Of a stretch of 44,176 nucleotides of DNA, positions 1 to 5,696 are shown piece after piece. Source of the stretch: a virus; the IMG/VR virus record IMGVR_UViG_3300034073_004823, positions 1-44,176 of that record; one strand, 5' to 3'. The notes under the pieces were generated by a model, which searched no databases, was not told where the DNA came from, and was given only the letters and a program-made list of their open reading frames with translations. The stretch's first letter is position 1, and each line of letters opens with the position of its first letter. Position numbers and translations under genes: made by a program.

Positions 1-1
1 C

Positions 2-34
2 GAGCTCAACCGCTACACCGAATGGTACTATTAA
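2..34 (+). CDS. C-terminal end of an unidentified protein (partial)
   Basis: An open frame enters from the left edge and ends at TAA 32-34, giving only the last ten residues (ELNRYTEWYY). It lies just before hairpin repeat A, as complete plus-strand genes here precede other copies of that repeat. Too little is present to assign a function. Confidence 0.45.
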   Translation, partial: ELNRYTEWYY

Positions 35-37
35 GTT

Positions 38-77
38 TCGTGAGCGTGAGCGGGTCGTGGTTGACTGCTCACGATCA
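38..77. repeat. Dispersed hairpin repeat, copy A
   Basis: The unit opens with TCGTGAGCGTGAGC and closes with GCTCACGATCA. CGTGAGC (45-51) pairs with GCTCACG (67-73) around a 15-base loop. The same ends, about 40 bases apart, recur at 1107, 3632 and 3709. A second inverted repeat (ATCATCC/GGATGAT) follows directly. Confidence 0.8.
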
Positions 78-139
78 TCCTGGATGATGGCAAGGGCGGC
101 CGGACCCCGATCTGCGTGTTGCGTTTCGCAACAAGCCGG

Positions 140-169
140 GTGCAAGCCTGCCCTGCCAGCTTGTATAAT
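140..169 (+). promoter_or_regulatory. Predicted promoter for the gene at 194
   Basis: A consensus -10 TATAAT lies at 164-169 with GTGCAA 18 bases upstream as a fair -35. It is followed by a leader (GAGGTCC...GGGCTAGACCC) that resembles the leader before the gene at 1262. Promoter activity is inferred from sequence only. Confidence 0.55.
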
Positions 170-193
170 TAAGAGGTCCACAGGGCTAGACCC

Positions 194-349
194 ATGACCC
201 ACCAACGGATCATCCGCGAGCAGCGCCGCCAATTCCAGAAGGCGTTTGCCGCATTTTATGCTGATTCATTTGAATACAGCGAGCAGCATCTGAACTTCTT
301 GCGTAGGCGCCATGAGGCTTATCTGCAGTCCCTCCGTCCTTCTGTTTGA
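194..349 (+). CDS. Small basic protein of unknown function
   Basis: A 51-residue protein starting MTHQRIIREQRR, rich in Arg and Gln and probably helical. The start is set by the promoter and leader directly upstream; the leader ends in GACCC next to the ATG and is shared with the 1262 gene. Its TGA stop lies just upstream of the ATG at 361, so the two are probably cotranscribed. No family recognised. Confidence 0.65.
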   Translation: MTHQRIIREQRRQFQKAFAAFYADSFEYSEQHLNFLRRRHEAYLQSLRPSV

Positions 350-360
350 ACCGTCCTCTC

Positions 361-756
361 ATGGCTAACTACATCGCCTCAGCACGAACAAACAAGTTCC
401 GCGTCAAGGACATCGCCGCCCTTGAAGCCGCTATGCCAGAAGGCATCGAGGTCTACATCGAGTCCTTTCCAGAAAACCTCGTCTGCCTTTTAGTCGACGA
501 TCCCGATGGGGGCGGATGGCCGTCTGCGATTTACGACGAAACCACCGACGATTGGATTGTCTGGGACGTGGAAAACGCTGTTGTCCCGCATCTACTTGAT
601 GGCGAGTGGTGCGTTACCATGGAAGTTGGCGCAGAGAAGCTCCGCTACTTAGTCGGCCACGCCCGAGCTTTCAATAACAAGGGTGAGTCGCATTACGTCA
701 ACCTCGACGACATCTTCAAGCTCCTCCCCAACGGCGTCTCTACCTGCGACTATTGA
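361..756 (+). CDS. Conserved phage protein of unknown function
   Basis: A 131-residue protein beginning MANYIASARTNKFRVKD. This opening (MANY..ART/S N.F.VKD) recalls a family of unknown function found in phages of several hosts, which favours the ATG at 361 over an upstream TTG at 346 that overlaps the previous stop. The body is acidic with several Trp (DDPDGGGW, DWIVWD), looks soluble and has no membrane segment. It is the middle gene of a short operon ending in the terminator at 1074. Confidence 0.75.
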   Translation: MANYIASARTNKFRVKDIAALEAAMPEGIEVYIESFPENLVCLLVDDPDGGGWPSAIYDETTDDWIVWDVENAVVPHLLDGEWCVTMEVGAEKLRYLVGHARAFNNKGESHYVNLDDIFKLLPNGVSTCDY

Positions 757-758
757 TC

Positions 759-1064
759 ATGACTGTCATTTACACCGCTTTTGTTGGATTCAATGGCCCC
801 CATTCAAGCCATTATAGCAATCGAGCTTTGCTGCTTGATCTGCTTGCCTGTAGCAATCTTGACGGCTACACTGTTGCATACGCTGATGGGGTTTACGAAG
901 GGCAGGCCGAGCCCAGCGCCGTGGTTACTGTCATTGGTAACACCGACGAGCAGGCCATGGACTATGGGGAGGCGATAATTGAGGTCTGCCGGCAATACAA
1001 GGAGCAGGCCGGTCAGTCCGAGGTTTGGATCACACGTCGCACCGAGGATCTGTATGTAGTTTGA
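759..1064 (+). CDS. Hypothetical protein
   Basis: A 101-residue soluble protein (MTVIYTAFVGFNG...) whose ATG lies 2 bases after the stop of the preceding gene. A TTG at 753 could extend it by two residues. The alternation of beta-like and acidic helical segments suggests a small alpha/beta fold. It ends just before a rho-independent terminator and so is the last gene of the first operon. No family recognised. Confidence 0.65.
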   Translation: MTVIYTAFVGFNGPHSSHYSNRALLLDLLACSNLDGYTVAYADGVYEGQAEPSAVVTVIGNTDEQAMDYGEAIIEVCRQYKEQAGQSEVWITRRTEDLYVV

Positions 1065-1073
1065 ATAGCCAAT

Positions 1074-1097
1074 GGGGCCCAAGTGGCCCCTTTTTTA
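1074..1097 (+). terminator. Rho-independent terminator
   Basis: The stem GGGGCC (1074-1079) / GGCCCC (1085-1090) has a 5-base loop and is followed by six T. It sits 9 bases after the stop of the 759-1064 gene and immediately before hairpin repeat B. Confidence 0.9.
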
Positions 1098-1106
1098 TGT
1101 TCAAAA

Positions 1107-1146
1107 TCGTGAGCGTGATTAAGGAAAGGCAGCTTAATCACGATCA
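1107..1146. repeat. Dispersed hairpin repeat, copy B
   Basis: TCGTGAG leads into a perfect 10-bp inverted repeat: CGTGATTAAG (1114-1123) and CTTAATCACG (1133-1142) with a 9-base loop. The outer ends match copies A, C and D, while the inner stem differs but stays paired. It directly follows a terminator, as copy C does. Confidence 0.85.
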
Positions 1147-1227
1147 GCCTGGCTGTGCAAGTGCAACCGGGGCCCGTTTTAGATCAGCATTACCAATGAA
1201 TCACGGCCGGGCGCAGGGTGTGGCTGG

Positions 1228-1261
1228 TGATACAATGAGGAGGTCCCATCGGGCAAGACCC
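1228..1261 (+). promoter_or_regulatory. Extended -10 promoter and shared leader
   Basis: TGATACAAT (1228-1236) is an extended -10 element without a clear -35. The following leader GAGGTCCCATCGGGCAAGACCC abuts the ATG at 1262 (written here to its 22 bases as GAGGTCC, CATCGGGC, AAGACCC with the joining C). GGTC and GACC within it can pair. It closely matches the leader of the 194 gene. Confidence 0.5.
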
Positions 1262-1867
1262 ATGAACATCACTCACGGCAACATTCTGGCGGTGTTCTTT
1301 TCTGCCAGCGCTGCTGAAGTTATCGAGGGCGAGGAATGGTATTCTCGCGCCAATCTAATCTGCCGCCAATTAGCGCATCAGTATGATTGCCAACTAGAGC
1401 ATGCCGCAGGTGTTATTGCTGCCCTGTCACCGAACAATCGGTGGGAGCGTAACGTGGCGGACGCGCAACGATTGTTCGCAGTCTATGAGAACTCAGACCT
1501 GAACATCAATGATGTTCGCGTCTGTACCTTCAATAAAAACAAGGAGAAGGCTATTCGCATCTTGGAAGGTGAGCATCCGTTGGATGTATTGAGCGGCAAC
1601 AAAGTCAGGGCTTTCTATGGTTGCATTGCCGGTTACAACGATGTATGCGTGGATGGGCACGCCTACGCTATTTGGGCAGGGCAGCACATCCCCACTACTA
1701 AGACACCTAAGATCAGCGATAAACTGTATGCCAGCATTGCTGAGGATTATCGCAGGGCAGCCCAACAGATCAATCAGATCACCGGCAAGTGCTACACTGG
1801 AGCTCAGGTGCAAGCTATCACCTGGGTTACATGGAGAAATCTGATCAACAATGGAGGTGATCAATGA
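1262..1867 (+). CDS. HhH-GPD-like (DUF7178-like) protein
   Basis: A 201-residue protein. The segment ALSPNNRWERN, then GNKVRAFYGCIAG and VCVDGHAYAIW, follows the order seen in HhH-GPD DNA glycosylases: a helix-hairpin-helix 'GxK..AF...I.G' and then a 'VD.H' carrying the catalytic Asp. It resembles the phage family DUF7178. If the likeness holds it may act on modified or damaged bases, but no activity is shown. The ATG at 1262 is chosen because the promoter and shared leader lie directly upstream; an upstream extension would cross them. The stop overlaps the next gene by ATGA. Confidence 0.75.
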   Translation: MNITHGNILAVFFSASAAEVIEGEEWYSRANLICRQLAHQYDCQLEHAAGVIAALSPNNRWERNVADAQRLFAVYENSDLNINDVRVCTFNKNKEKAIRILEGEHPLDVLSGNKVRAFYGCIAGYNDVCVDGHAYAIWAGQHIPTTKTPKISDKLYASIAEDYRRAAQQINQITGKCYTGAQVQAITWVTWRNLINNGGDQ

Positions 1868-2187
1868 GTCAAGAGCCGGGCAAATTGTGGTGGGTTTACG
1901 ATAGCGAAACGGGGTCATTTTCGACCCTGCCCACCGGGCCATTGTTAATACCAGCCCTGCTGGTCATGGCAATTGGAGCTTTATTTGGCTTCAATGAAAA
2001 CAAAAAAACATTCAGGGATGTCGCTGGCAACATTGCCAGAACACCAGAATGGCAGGCCAAAAATTATCGGTATCAGCAACTTGTTTCCAAATTCGTTGCC
2101 GTCAATGGCGACCTGGAATTAAGCGAATTGGCCGAGCTTGAGCGCCTGGAGTCCTACATGTGCAACCCTAGAGGTATCCGCCGATGA
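1864..2187 (+). CDS. Small membrane-anchored hypothetical protein
   Basis: A 107-residue protein with one hydrophobic stretch at about residues 26-42 (GPLLIPALLVMAIGALFG), flanked by a short N-terminal part and a helical charged C-terminal part. It is probably a single-pass inner-membrane protein. ATGA overlaps with both the preceding HhH-GPD-like gene and the next gene indicate translational coupling. No family recognised. Confidence 0.7.
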   Translation: MSQEPGKLWWVYDSETGSFSTLPTGPLLIPALLVMAIGALFGFNENKKTFRDVAGNIARTPEWQAKNYRYQQLVSKFVAVNGDLELSELAELERLESYMCNPRGIRR

Positions 2188-2396
2188 TCACACTACACTT
2201 TGAATCGGTTGAGCAGGCTGAGGATTATGCCAACGAATTAGAGATTGAATGCCGCGCATTGCGCCATGCATTAGACGGCAAGTTCTTCGAGGACGCTTAC
2301 ACCGAACGCATCATGCGCAAGGAATTGGAATCCAACGAAGAAAAGTTGGAGGAGCTTTATGTGCTGATCAATCAGGTCCGTTTCCCGCTCCTGTAA
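2184..2396 (+). CDS. Small acidic helical protein
   Basis: A 70-residue protein, Glu-rich and almost entirely helical (SVEQAEDYANELEIECRAL...), probably a coiled-coil dimer. It starts inside the preceding stop (ATGA) and ends before a hairpin and promoter at 2408-2440, so it closes the operon that begins at 1262. Function unknown. Confidence 0.65.
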   Translation: MITLHFESVEQAEDYANELEIECRALRHALDGKFFEDAYTERIMRKELESNEEKLEELYVLINQVRFPLL

Positions 2397-2407
2397 CGCT
2401 TTGCGAC

Positions 2408-2440
2408 AGGCCCGGAGACGGGCCGCCCATCGGCTACAAT
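2408..2440 (+). promoter_or_regulatory. Hairpin and predicted promoter
   Basis: GGCCCG/CGGGCC with a 4-base loop (2408-2423) is followed by a -10-like TACAAT at 2435-2440. The hairpin has no T-run, so it is a weak terminator at best. The downstream leader holds another inverted repeat (CCGGG/CCCGG) before the start at 2481. Confidence 0.4.
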
Positions 2441-2480
2441 TAGATCACCGGGGCGAACCCGGCCACCATCGGAGGATTCC

Positions 2481-2837
2481 ATGACCGTCAAGACCTATGA
2501 AGCCGGCTCCAGCATCGGTGACCGCATTCTGAAGGTGCAGGCCCTGAAGGCGCAGATCGATGCGCTGGAGCAGGAGCTGGACAGCCAAAAAGCTTACCTG
2601 CAGGGCCACGCCATCCGGCAGGGCCTGACCAGCCTGAAATGCGAGGCCACCACGCTGACCCTGAGGGAACGTCTGACCTGGTTCTACAGCCAGGGTGTGA
2701 AGGACGCCGAAAAGCGCCTGAAGGCCCGCAAGACCCGCGAGCAGGAAGATGGCACTGCCACCAGCACCGCCAATCAGCACCTGGTGGTGACAATCTCAGC
2801 CAAGGCCATTCTGGCCGCCCAAACCATCGGAGCTTGA
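2481..2837 (+). CDS. Coiled-coil hypothetical protein
   Basis: A 118-residue protein. Residues about 15-45 form a heptad-like helix (ILKVQALKAQIDALEQELDS), followed by a basic helix (KDAEKRLKARKTREQE) and a short hydrophobic tail. It probably oligomerises. A good Shine-Dalgarno (GGAGG) sits 6 bases before the ATG inside the repeated leader ACCATCGGAGGATTCC. The last codons (ACC ATC GGA GCT TGA) form part of the next copy of that leader. Function unknown. Confidence 0.7.
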   Translation: MTVKTYEAGSSIGDRILKVQALKAQIDALEQELDSQKAYLQGHAIRQGLTSLKCEATTLTLRERLTWFYSQGVKDAEKRLKARKTREQEDGTATSTANQHLVVTISAKAILAAQTIGA

Positions 2838-2845
2838 TTCCATGA
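2821..2845 (+). promoter_or_regulatory. Repeated translation-initiation leader
   Basis: AAACCATCGGAGCTTGATTC plus CATGA spans the end of the 2481 gene and the start of the 2842 gene. It is nearly identical to 3042-3066 and similar to the leaders at 2465, 1241 and 175. GGAG provides the ribosome binding site. Confidence 0.55.
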
Positions 2846-3033
2846 ACAAAAAAGAACTTATGCTCGCTATCGAGTCTGGGCTTCAAAGACTATGGGAGCT
2901 GTCCCCTCATTCCGTAGATCACTACAACTCAATAGTTTACGGCAAAAATGACAGGCTTCTCCCCTCTCGCTGCACCGAAAGGATCCTCAAGCAAATCGAG
3001 GACGACGTGATGCAGTTCATTCAAAACTCTTGA
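2842..3033 (+). CDS. Small hypothetical protein
   Basis: A 63-residue, mostly helical protein (MNKKELMLAIESGLQRLWEL...). Its start is set by the repeated GGAG-containing leader, 4 bases after the previous stop. No motif or family was recognised; the position suggests cotranscription with its neighbours at 2481 and 3063. Confidence 0.6.
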   Translation: MNKKELMLAIESGLQRLWELSPHSVDHYNSIVYGKNDRLLPSRCTERILKQIEDDVMQFIQNS

Positions 3034-3041
3034 AATCACAA

Positions 3042-3066
3042 AAACCATCGGAGCTTGATCCCATGA
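3042..3066 (+). promoter_or_regulatory. Repeated translation-initiation leader
   Basis: AAACCATCGGAGCTTGATCC plus CATGA is identical to 2821-2845 at 24 of 25 positions although it lies outside any coding region, so the identity is not due to protein conservation. It supplies GGAG for the ATG at 3063. Confidence 0.55.
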
Positions 3067-3416
3067 CCACTGTAACTGTTACTATTGACTGCACCCTGCC
3101 TGCCGAGGAATACGAGGGTATTCTTGATACTGCCGGCTACGTTATCAGCTATTGGGCCTGCCAGGCATCAATTGAACCCAAGGCTGAGAATAGCGACGAA
3201 GTGATCTACAGGGTCACGGAGGATGAAACGGGCACTGAATACGTGCTCGACAAGTCTAAAGTTGAGCGGGCCATTGCCAAAATTATCATGGATAGACAGT
3301 GGGCATCTGACCCGCTTAAAAATGCCATCCTGGATCAAGAGTATGGCGAAATCGATGGCGACCTCGCCGACATAATCATTCAAACCGCATGCTTCGGGGA
3401 GGTAGTTTATGGCTGA
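3063..3416 (+). CDS. Hypothetical acidic protein
   Basis: A 117-residue acidic protein (MTTVTVTIDCTLPAEEYEG...). The N-terminal third looks beta-rich and the rest alpha. The ATG at 3063 is preferred over an earlier in-frame codon at 3030 because the leader at 3042 places GGAG correctly. It overlaps the next gene by 8 bases. No family recognised. Confidence 0.65.
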   Translation: MTTVTVTIDCTLPAEEYEGILDTAGYVISYWACQASIEPKAENSDEVIYRVTEDETGTEYVLDKSKVERAIAKIIMDRQWASDPLKNAILDQEYGEIDGDLADIIIQTACFGEVVYG

Positions 3417-3585
3417 CATTCACCACGCAATCAGTATTGTCGAAGGCATTGAATCTGCCAGTGTCGAAGAACAACTAGCGGCATGGCAATCGCTGGTTGA
3501 TACAGGCCTGGTGTGGCAGCTTCAGGGCTGGTATGGCCGAACCGCAGATCAATTGATACGGGAGGGCCTGATTTACGAGCGTTGA
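3409..3585 (+). CDS. Conserved small phage protein
   Basis: A 58-residue protein (MADIHHAISIVEG...). Its core AWQSLVDTGLVWQLQGWYGR followed by TADQLIREGLI matches a small uncharacterised phage/bacterial family with the pattern W..L.DTG..W.LQG.(F/Y)GR.A..LI..G.I. GAGG at about 10 bases before the ATG is the probable ribosome binding site. It is the last gene before the terminator at 3597. Function unknown in the whole family as far as I know. Confidence 0.8.
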   Translation: MADIHHAISIVEGIESASVEEQLAAWQSLVDTGLVWQLQGWYGRTADQLIREGLIYER

Positions 3586-3596
3586 ATACATCAACA

Positions 3597-3624
3597 GGGG
3601 GCAAATTAGCCCCCATTTTTATTG
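3597..3624 (+). terminator. Rho-independent terminator
   Basis: GGGGGC (3597-3602) and GCCCCC (3609-3614) enclose AAATTA and are followed by ATTTTTATTG. It closes the plus-strand operon and is followed within 8 bases by hairpin repeat C. Confidence 0.9.
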
Positions 3625-3631
3625 TTAAAAA

Positions 3632-3672
3632 TCGTGACCGTGAGAAACCGCGCAGCGGCATTGCTCACGATC
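3632..3672. repeat. Dispersed hairpin repeat, copy C
   Basis: It begins TCGTGACCGTGAG and ends CTCACGATC. CGTGAG (3639-3644) pairs with CTCACG (3664-3669) with a 19-base loop. The unit length is the same 40-41 bases as the other copies. Confidence 0.8.
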
Positions 3673-3708
3673 GCGCTAGCCGGGGCACCCGAGCCAGATC
3701 CGGGATTT

Positions 3709-3749
3709 TCGTGAGCGTGAATGGCTGCCAGGGGCGTTAATCACGATCA
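3709..3749. repeat. Dispersed hairpin repeat, copy D
   Basis: It begins TCGTGAGCGTGA and ends TCACGATCA, with CGTGA (3716-3720) facing TCACG (3741-3745). Copy D lies 36 bases after copy C in the same gene-free stretch, forming a pair. Confidence 0.8.
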
Positions 3750-3782
3750 GGAGGTGCGGAACCAGCAAGATTTGGTAACCAA

Positions 3783-3817
3783 TCTGGCATGACAGGGTAT
3801 TAGAACGCCATGCCAGA
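3783..3817. repeat. Perfect 9-bp inverted repeat
   Basis: TCTGGCATG (3783-3791) and CATGCCAGA (3809-3817) flank a 17-base loop. It sits between a plus-strand operon and a minus-strand gene that end toward each other. There is no T-run on either side, so a protein-binding or RNA-processing site is as likely as a terminator. Confidence 0.6.
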
Positions 3818-3821
3818 ACGG

Positions 3822-3992
3822 TTACATGCGTGCGAAAAGTAAGTAGGCGGCCAAAATTGAGCCAGTTAATAGTATTCCGAGGGCGGGGTTAATCTCCTCA
3901 GGATCCGCTATTATTATATTCACGCATAATTGTATCGTTATAAGTAAAGTACAGGCCGCCAGGGCCGGATACAGTATCTCATTCATCGTCAT
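3822..3992 (-). CDS. Small two-helix membrane protein
   Basis: A 56-residue protein (MTMNEILYPALAACTLLI...) with two hydrophobic segments at about residues 7-27 and 36-54 separated by ADPEEINPA. The ATG at 3992 overlaps the end of the upstream gene; a longer form would run far into that gene. It is probably an inner-membrane protein, and a holin-like role is possible but unsupported. Confidence 0.65.
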   Translation of the reverse strand: MTMNEILYPALAACTLLITIQLCVNIIIADPEEINPALGILLTGSILAAYLLFARM

Positions 3993-4227
3993 CACCAATC
4001 GGATACGGTTCATGCTGCAGCATATCTTCTTCGTCATCCATTGACTCGTACATCATCATCACCACGTCATGCAACTTATCATCCATTGTGTTCACCACGT
4101 CCACCAGGCGGTACAATGACAGGATTATGCATGCCATTGAGAATATTAAAATATCCTTAAGATCATAATCATTGGCCGCCAGGTACCCGTACCCCAGCAT
4201 ACTAATGATAAAGATTGCTCGTGTCAT
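3979..4227 (-). CDS. Membrane protein with acidic tail
   Basis: An 82-residue protein with two hydrophobic helices (about residues 4-18 and 25-39) and a Met/Asp/Glu-rich C-terminal tail ending GDDDE. It is coupled to the 3822 gene by overlap. Upstream on the minus strand is GCTAGAAT, a -10-like element related to the TGCTAGA(C/G/A)T sites elsewhere in the window. Function unknown. Confidence 0.65.
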   Translation of the reverse strand: MTRAIFIISMLGYGYLAANDYDLKDILIFSMACIILSLYRLVDVVNTMDDKLHDVVMMMYESMDDEEDMLQHEPYPIGDDDE

Positions 4228-4240
4228 TGTGGATTGGCAT

Positions 4241-4462
4241 ATGATTCATTCTAGCGGGTGCGGGCCATCATTCAGCACACTACTGGTGATCCATTTTCCC
4301 CACATCACCACTACCGACATCCGCATTGCGATGGATGTGTTTGTGTCGATGATGTTCATTGAAGGGTTGATAAAGCCAGTTGCCATCAGGGTTGCTAAGT
4401 TGATCATGTACCGTATCGACAAGAAAATTGATGTCGTACCGGATTGGCTGCACGAGAAATAA
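4241..4462 (+). CDS. Small hydrophobic hypothetical protein
   Basis: A 73-residue protein (MIHSSGCGPSFSTLLVIHF...) with a central amphipathic/hydrophobic region (IAMDVFVSMMFIEGLI) and a basic C-terminus. It diverges from the 4227 gene, with only 13 bases between the two start codons. A GTG at 4229 is an alternative start. The opposite-strand frame reads less like a protein. Function unknown. Confidence 0.5.
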   Translation: MIHSSGCGPSFSTLLVIHFPHITTTDIRIAMDVFVSMMFIEGLIKPVAIRVAKLIMYRIDKKIDVVPDWLHEK

Positions 4463-4523
4463 TGCAACAATTTTTGCTGATTAATGATTCCCTAGTACTG
4501 TATGGAACCGGGACATCTTGCAG

Positions 4524-4566
4524 TTTTCCCCAGATTTTCAAACGTTTTCCACAGCCCTGTGAAAAA
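4524..4566. promoter_or_regulatory. Cluster of three DnaA-box-like 9-mers
   Basis: TTTTCCCCA (4524-4532), TTTTCCACA (4545-4553) and, on the other strand, TTTTTCACA (complement of 4558-4566). TTTTCCACA is, to my knowledge, the DnaA-box form reported for Synechococcus. The second and third boxes also form an inverted repeat (TTTTC CACAG / CTGTG AAAAA). Confidence 0.5.
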
Positions 4567-4610
4567 GCACGGGTACCGACTCAGGTTGATTTTTGAGGTA
4601 TTTTTGGGCA

Positions 4611-4628
4611 TATAACGCAAACGTTATA
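4611..4628. repeat. 7-bp inverted repeat
   Basis: TATAACG (4611-4617) and CGTTATA (4622-4628) enclose CAAA. It is a compact perfect hairpin or dyad in the candidate origin region and could be an operator or initiator site. Confidence 0.7.
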
Positions 4629-4653
4629 CGAGTAAACAATGCCGCCAGCATCA

Positions 4654-4682
4654 CCCCCTTTCCCCCATACCCCCTATCCCCC
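4654..4682 (-). other. Perfect G-quadruplex motif (minus strand)
   Basis: On the plus strand there are four CCCCC tracts at 4654, 4662, 4670 and 4678, separated by TTT, ATA and TAT. The minus strand therefore carries four G5 tracts with exactly 3-base loops, a canonical intramolecular G-quadruplex (and an i-motif on the plus strand). The strict 8-base period is hard to ascribe to chance. Confidence 0.85.
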
Positions 4683-4966
4683 AGTACATTTTTCAGAGTG
4701 CTTCATTCGAGCACTGTTGTTGCTGTATTTTTCTCCGCATGCGCGGGCCCACTCGTCGCGTTGCTCCTCGGGACCTGCTCGCTTCGCGGTTCTCGAATTC
4801 CTCCCCTGCGGTCGGCATTCTGCGAGCCTTGACTCAGTAGGTATTGCAATTAAGCCATCGAATGGAAATGCAACCCAGTGATCGCCATGCCATTTTCCGC
4901 ACTTCCCAGTGATACCGGCATCCGGTCCCCGACGGGCCCGAATTCCCACGAAAAACACCTTATATA

Positions 4967-4978
4967 TAATATATATTA
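4967..4978. repeat. AT-rich palindrome
   Basis: TAATATATATTA is a perfect 12-bp palindrome inside an 18-base run of A/T (4960-4979). It is the most easily melted stretch near the candidate origin. Confidence 0.7.
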
Positions 4979-5036
4979 TGCAACCCTGTTGCGTTGCAAT
5001 GGATCTGGGGGAAAATGGCCCCCAAAATGGGCCTTT

Positions 5037-5567
5037 TCAAGTTGCATTAGTCGTTTTTTGACCTTTTTCAAATGGGTCAATGGGCTCTGGATTGGTCAGT
5101 TCATACATGCATTCGGAGCCATCCTCCTCGGTGAAGACGGCATAACCACGGGACCACTCCCGCCAACGGACGGATGCGGGGCGACTGAATAACCGCAAGA
5201 TACTTTGTTGGGCGGGAATGGCGGATGGATGAAACACCCGGTAAATGCGATGGGGGCGACCGTATGTGCTGTCGGTCATGCCGATAACAGTGATGTACCC
5301 GTGATCCAATAATTGGTCGATGGCCTTGTCGACTGTTGGGCGTGATATTCCTAGTTCGTCAGCAATCCCTTTGTGCGTTCTGGTGGTGGTGCCGGCGCAA
5401 TCCTGGCGTTGGTCCCACGGCTTATCCAGCCTATTCCAGTCACGTCGATTGTCCTGCTTGGCGGATGCCCACAGCAACCGATACACCCCTAATGCATTGG
5501 GGCCTAATTTGGCGACTCGGGAGGATGGGATACGAGCTCCCTGCAAGCTAAGTGGGATTCGGGTCAT
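5037..5567 (-). CDS. Winged helix-turn-helix DNA-binding protein
   Basis: A 176-residue protein. Residues about 65-100 (GIADELGISRPTVDKAIDQL then LDHGYITVIG) form a typical wHTH with recognition helix SRPTVDKAIDQL and a following wing. A second wing-like strand (YGRPHRIYRVF) follows, and the C-terminal part is acidic with no known domain. It could be a transcription regulator or replication initiator; it lies beside the candidate origin. The ATG is preceded by CCGGAGG at good spacing and by an extended -10 at 5591, so it is probably transcribed alone. Confidence 0.8.
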   Translation of the reverse strand: MTRIPLSLQGARIPSSRVAKLGPNALGVYRLLWASAKQDNRRDWNRLDKPWDQRQDCAGTTTRTHKGIADELGISRPTVDKAIDQLLDHGYITVIGMTDSTYGRPHRIYRVFHPSAIPAQQSILRLFSRPASVRWREWSRGYAVFTEEDGSECMYELTNPEPIDPFEKGQKTTNAT

Positions 5568-5590
5568 GGATTCCTCCGGTGTGTCTATTG

Positions 5591-5599
5591 ATCATATCA
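5591..5599 (-). promoter_or_regulatory. Extended -10 promoter of the wHTH gene
   Basis: On the minus strand the site reads TGATATGAT, 23 bases before the start at 5567. No convincing -35 is seen. The leader ACACCGGAGGAATCC resembles the repeated leader ACCATCGGAGGATTCC used at 2481. Confidence 0.5.
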
Positions 5600-5696
5600 T
5601 GCCCGTGAAAGGCGTTGAGCACGCTTTTGATGCCGGTATACGGCGTGCGCCCTACAGCGGCCTTCCTGAGGCTCCCAGGGGGCGCTGACGGGCCCG

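Larger units (their letters stand above)
4463..5036. other. Gene-free region, candidate replication origin
   Basis: 574 bases lie between convergent genes with no convincing ORF. From left to right it contains three DnaA-box-like 9-mers, a TATAACG/CGTTATA hairpin, four C5 tracts, a GC-rich stretch of no recognised identity (about 4738-4830) and an AT palindrome at 4967. The decamers TCAAACGTTT and GCAAACGTTA occur at about 4538 and 4617. Origin function is inferred from this combination and from the nearby winged-helix gene. Confidence 0.5.

Noticed and set aside
2445-2886. Minus-strand frames opposite the 2481 coiled-coil gene
   Set aside because: Gly/Pro/Trp/Arg-rich shadow proteins; the plus-strand gene has promoter, leader and Shine-Dalgarno.
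4593-4958. Pro/Arg/Ser-rich open frames on both strands in the gene-free region
   Set aside because: Low-complexity products (PPFPHTPYPP, RTAKRAGPEEQ), no ribosome binding site, and they read through the G-quadruplex tracts.
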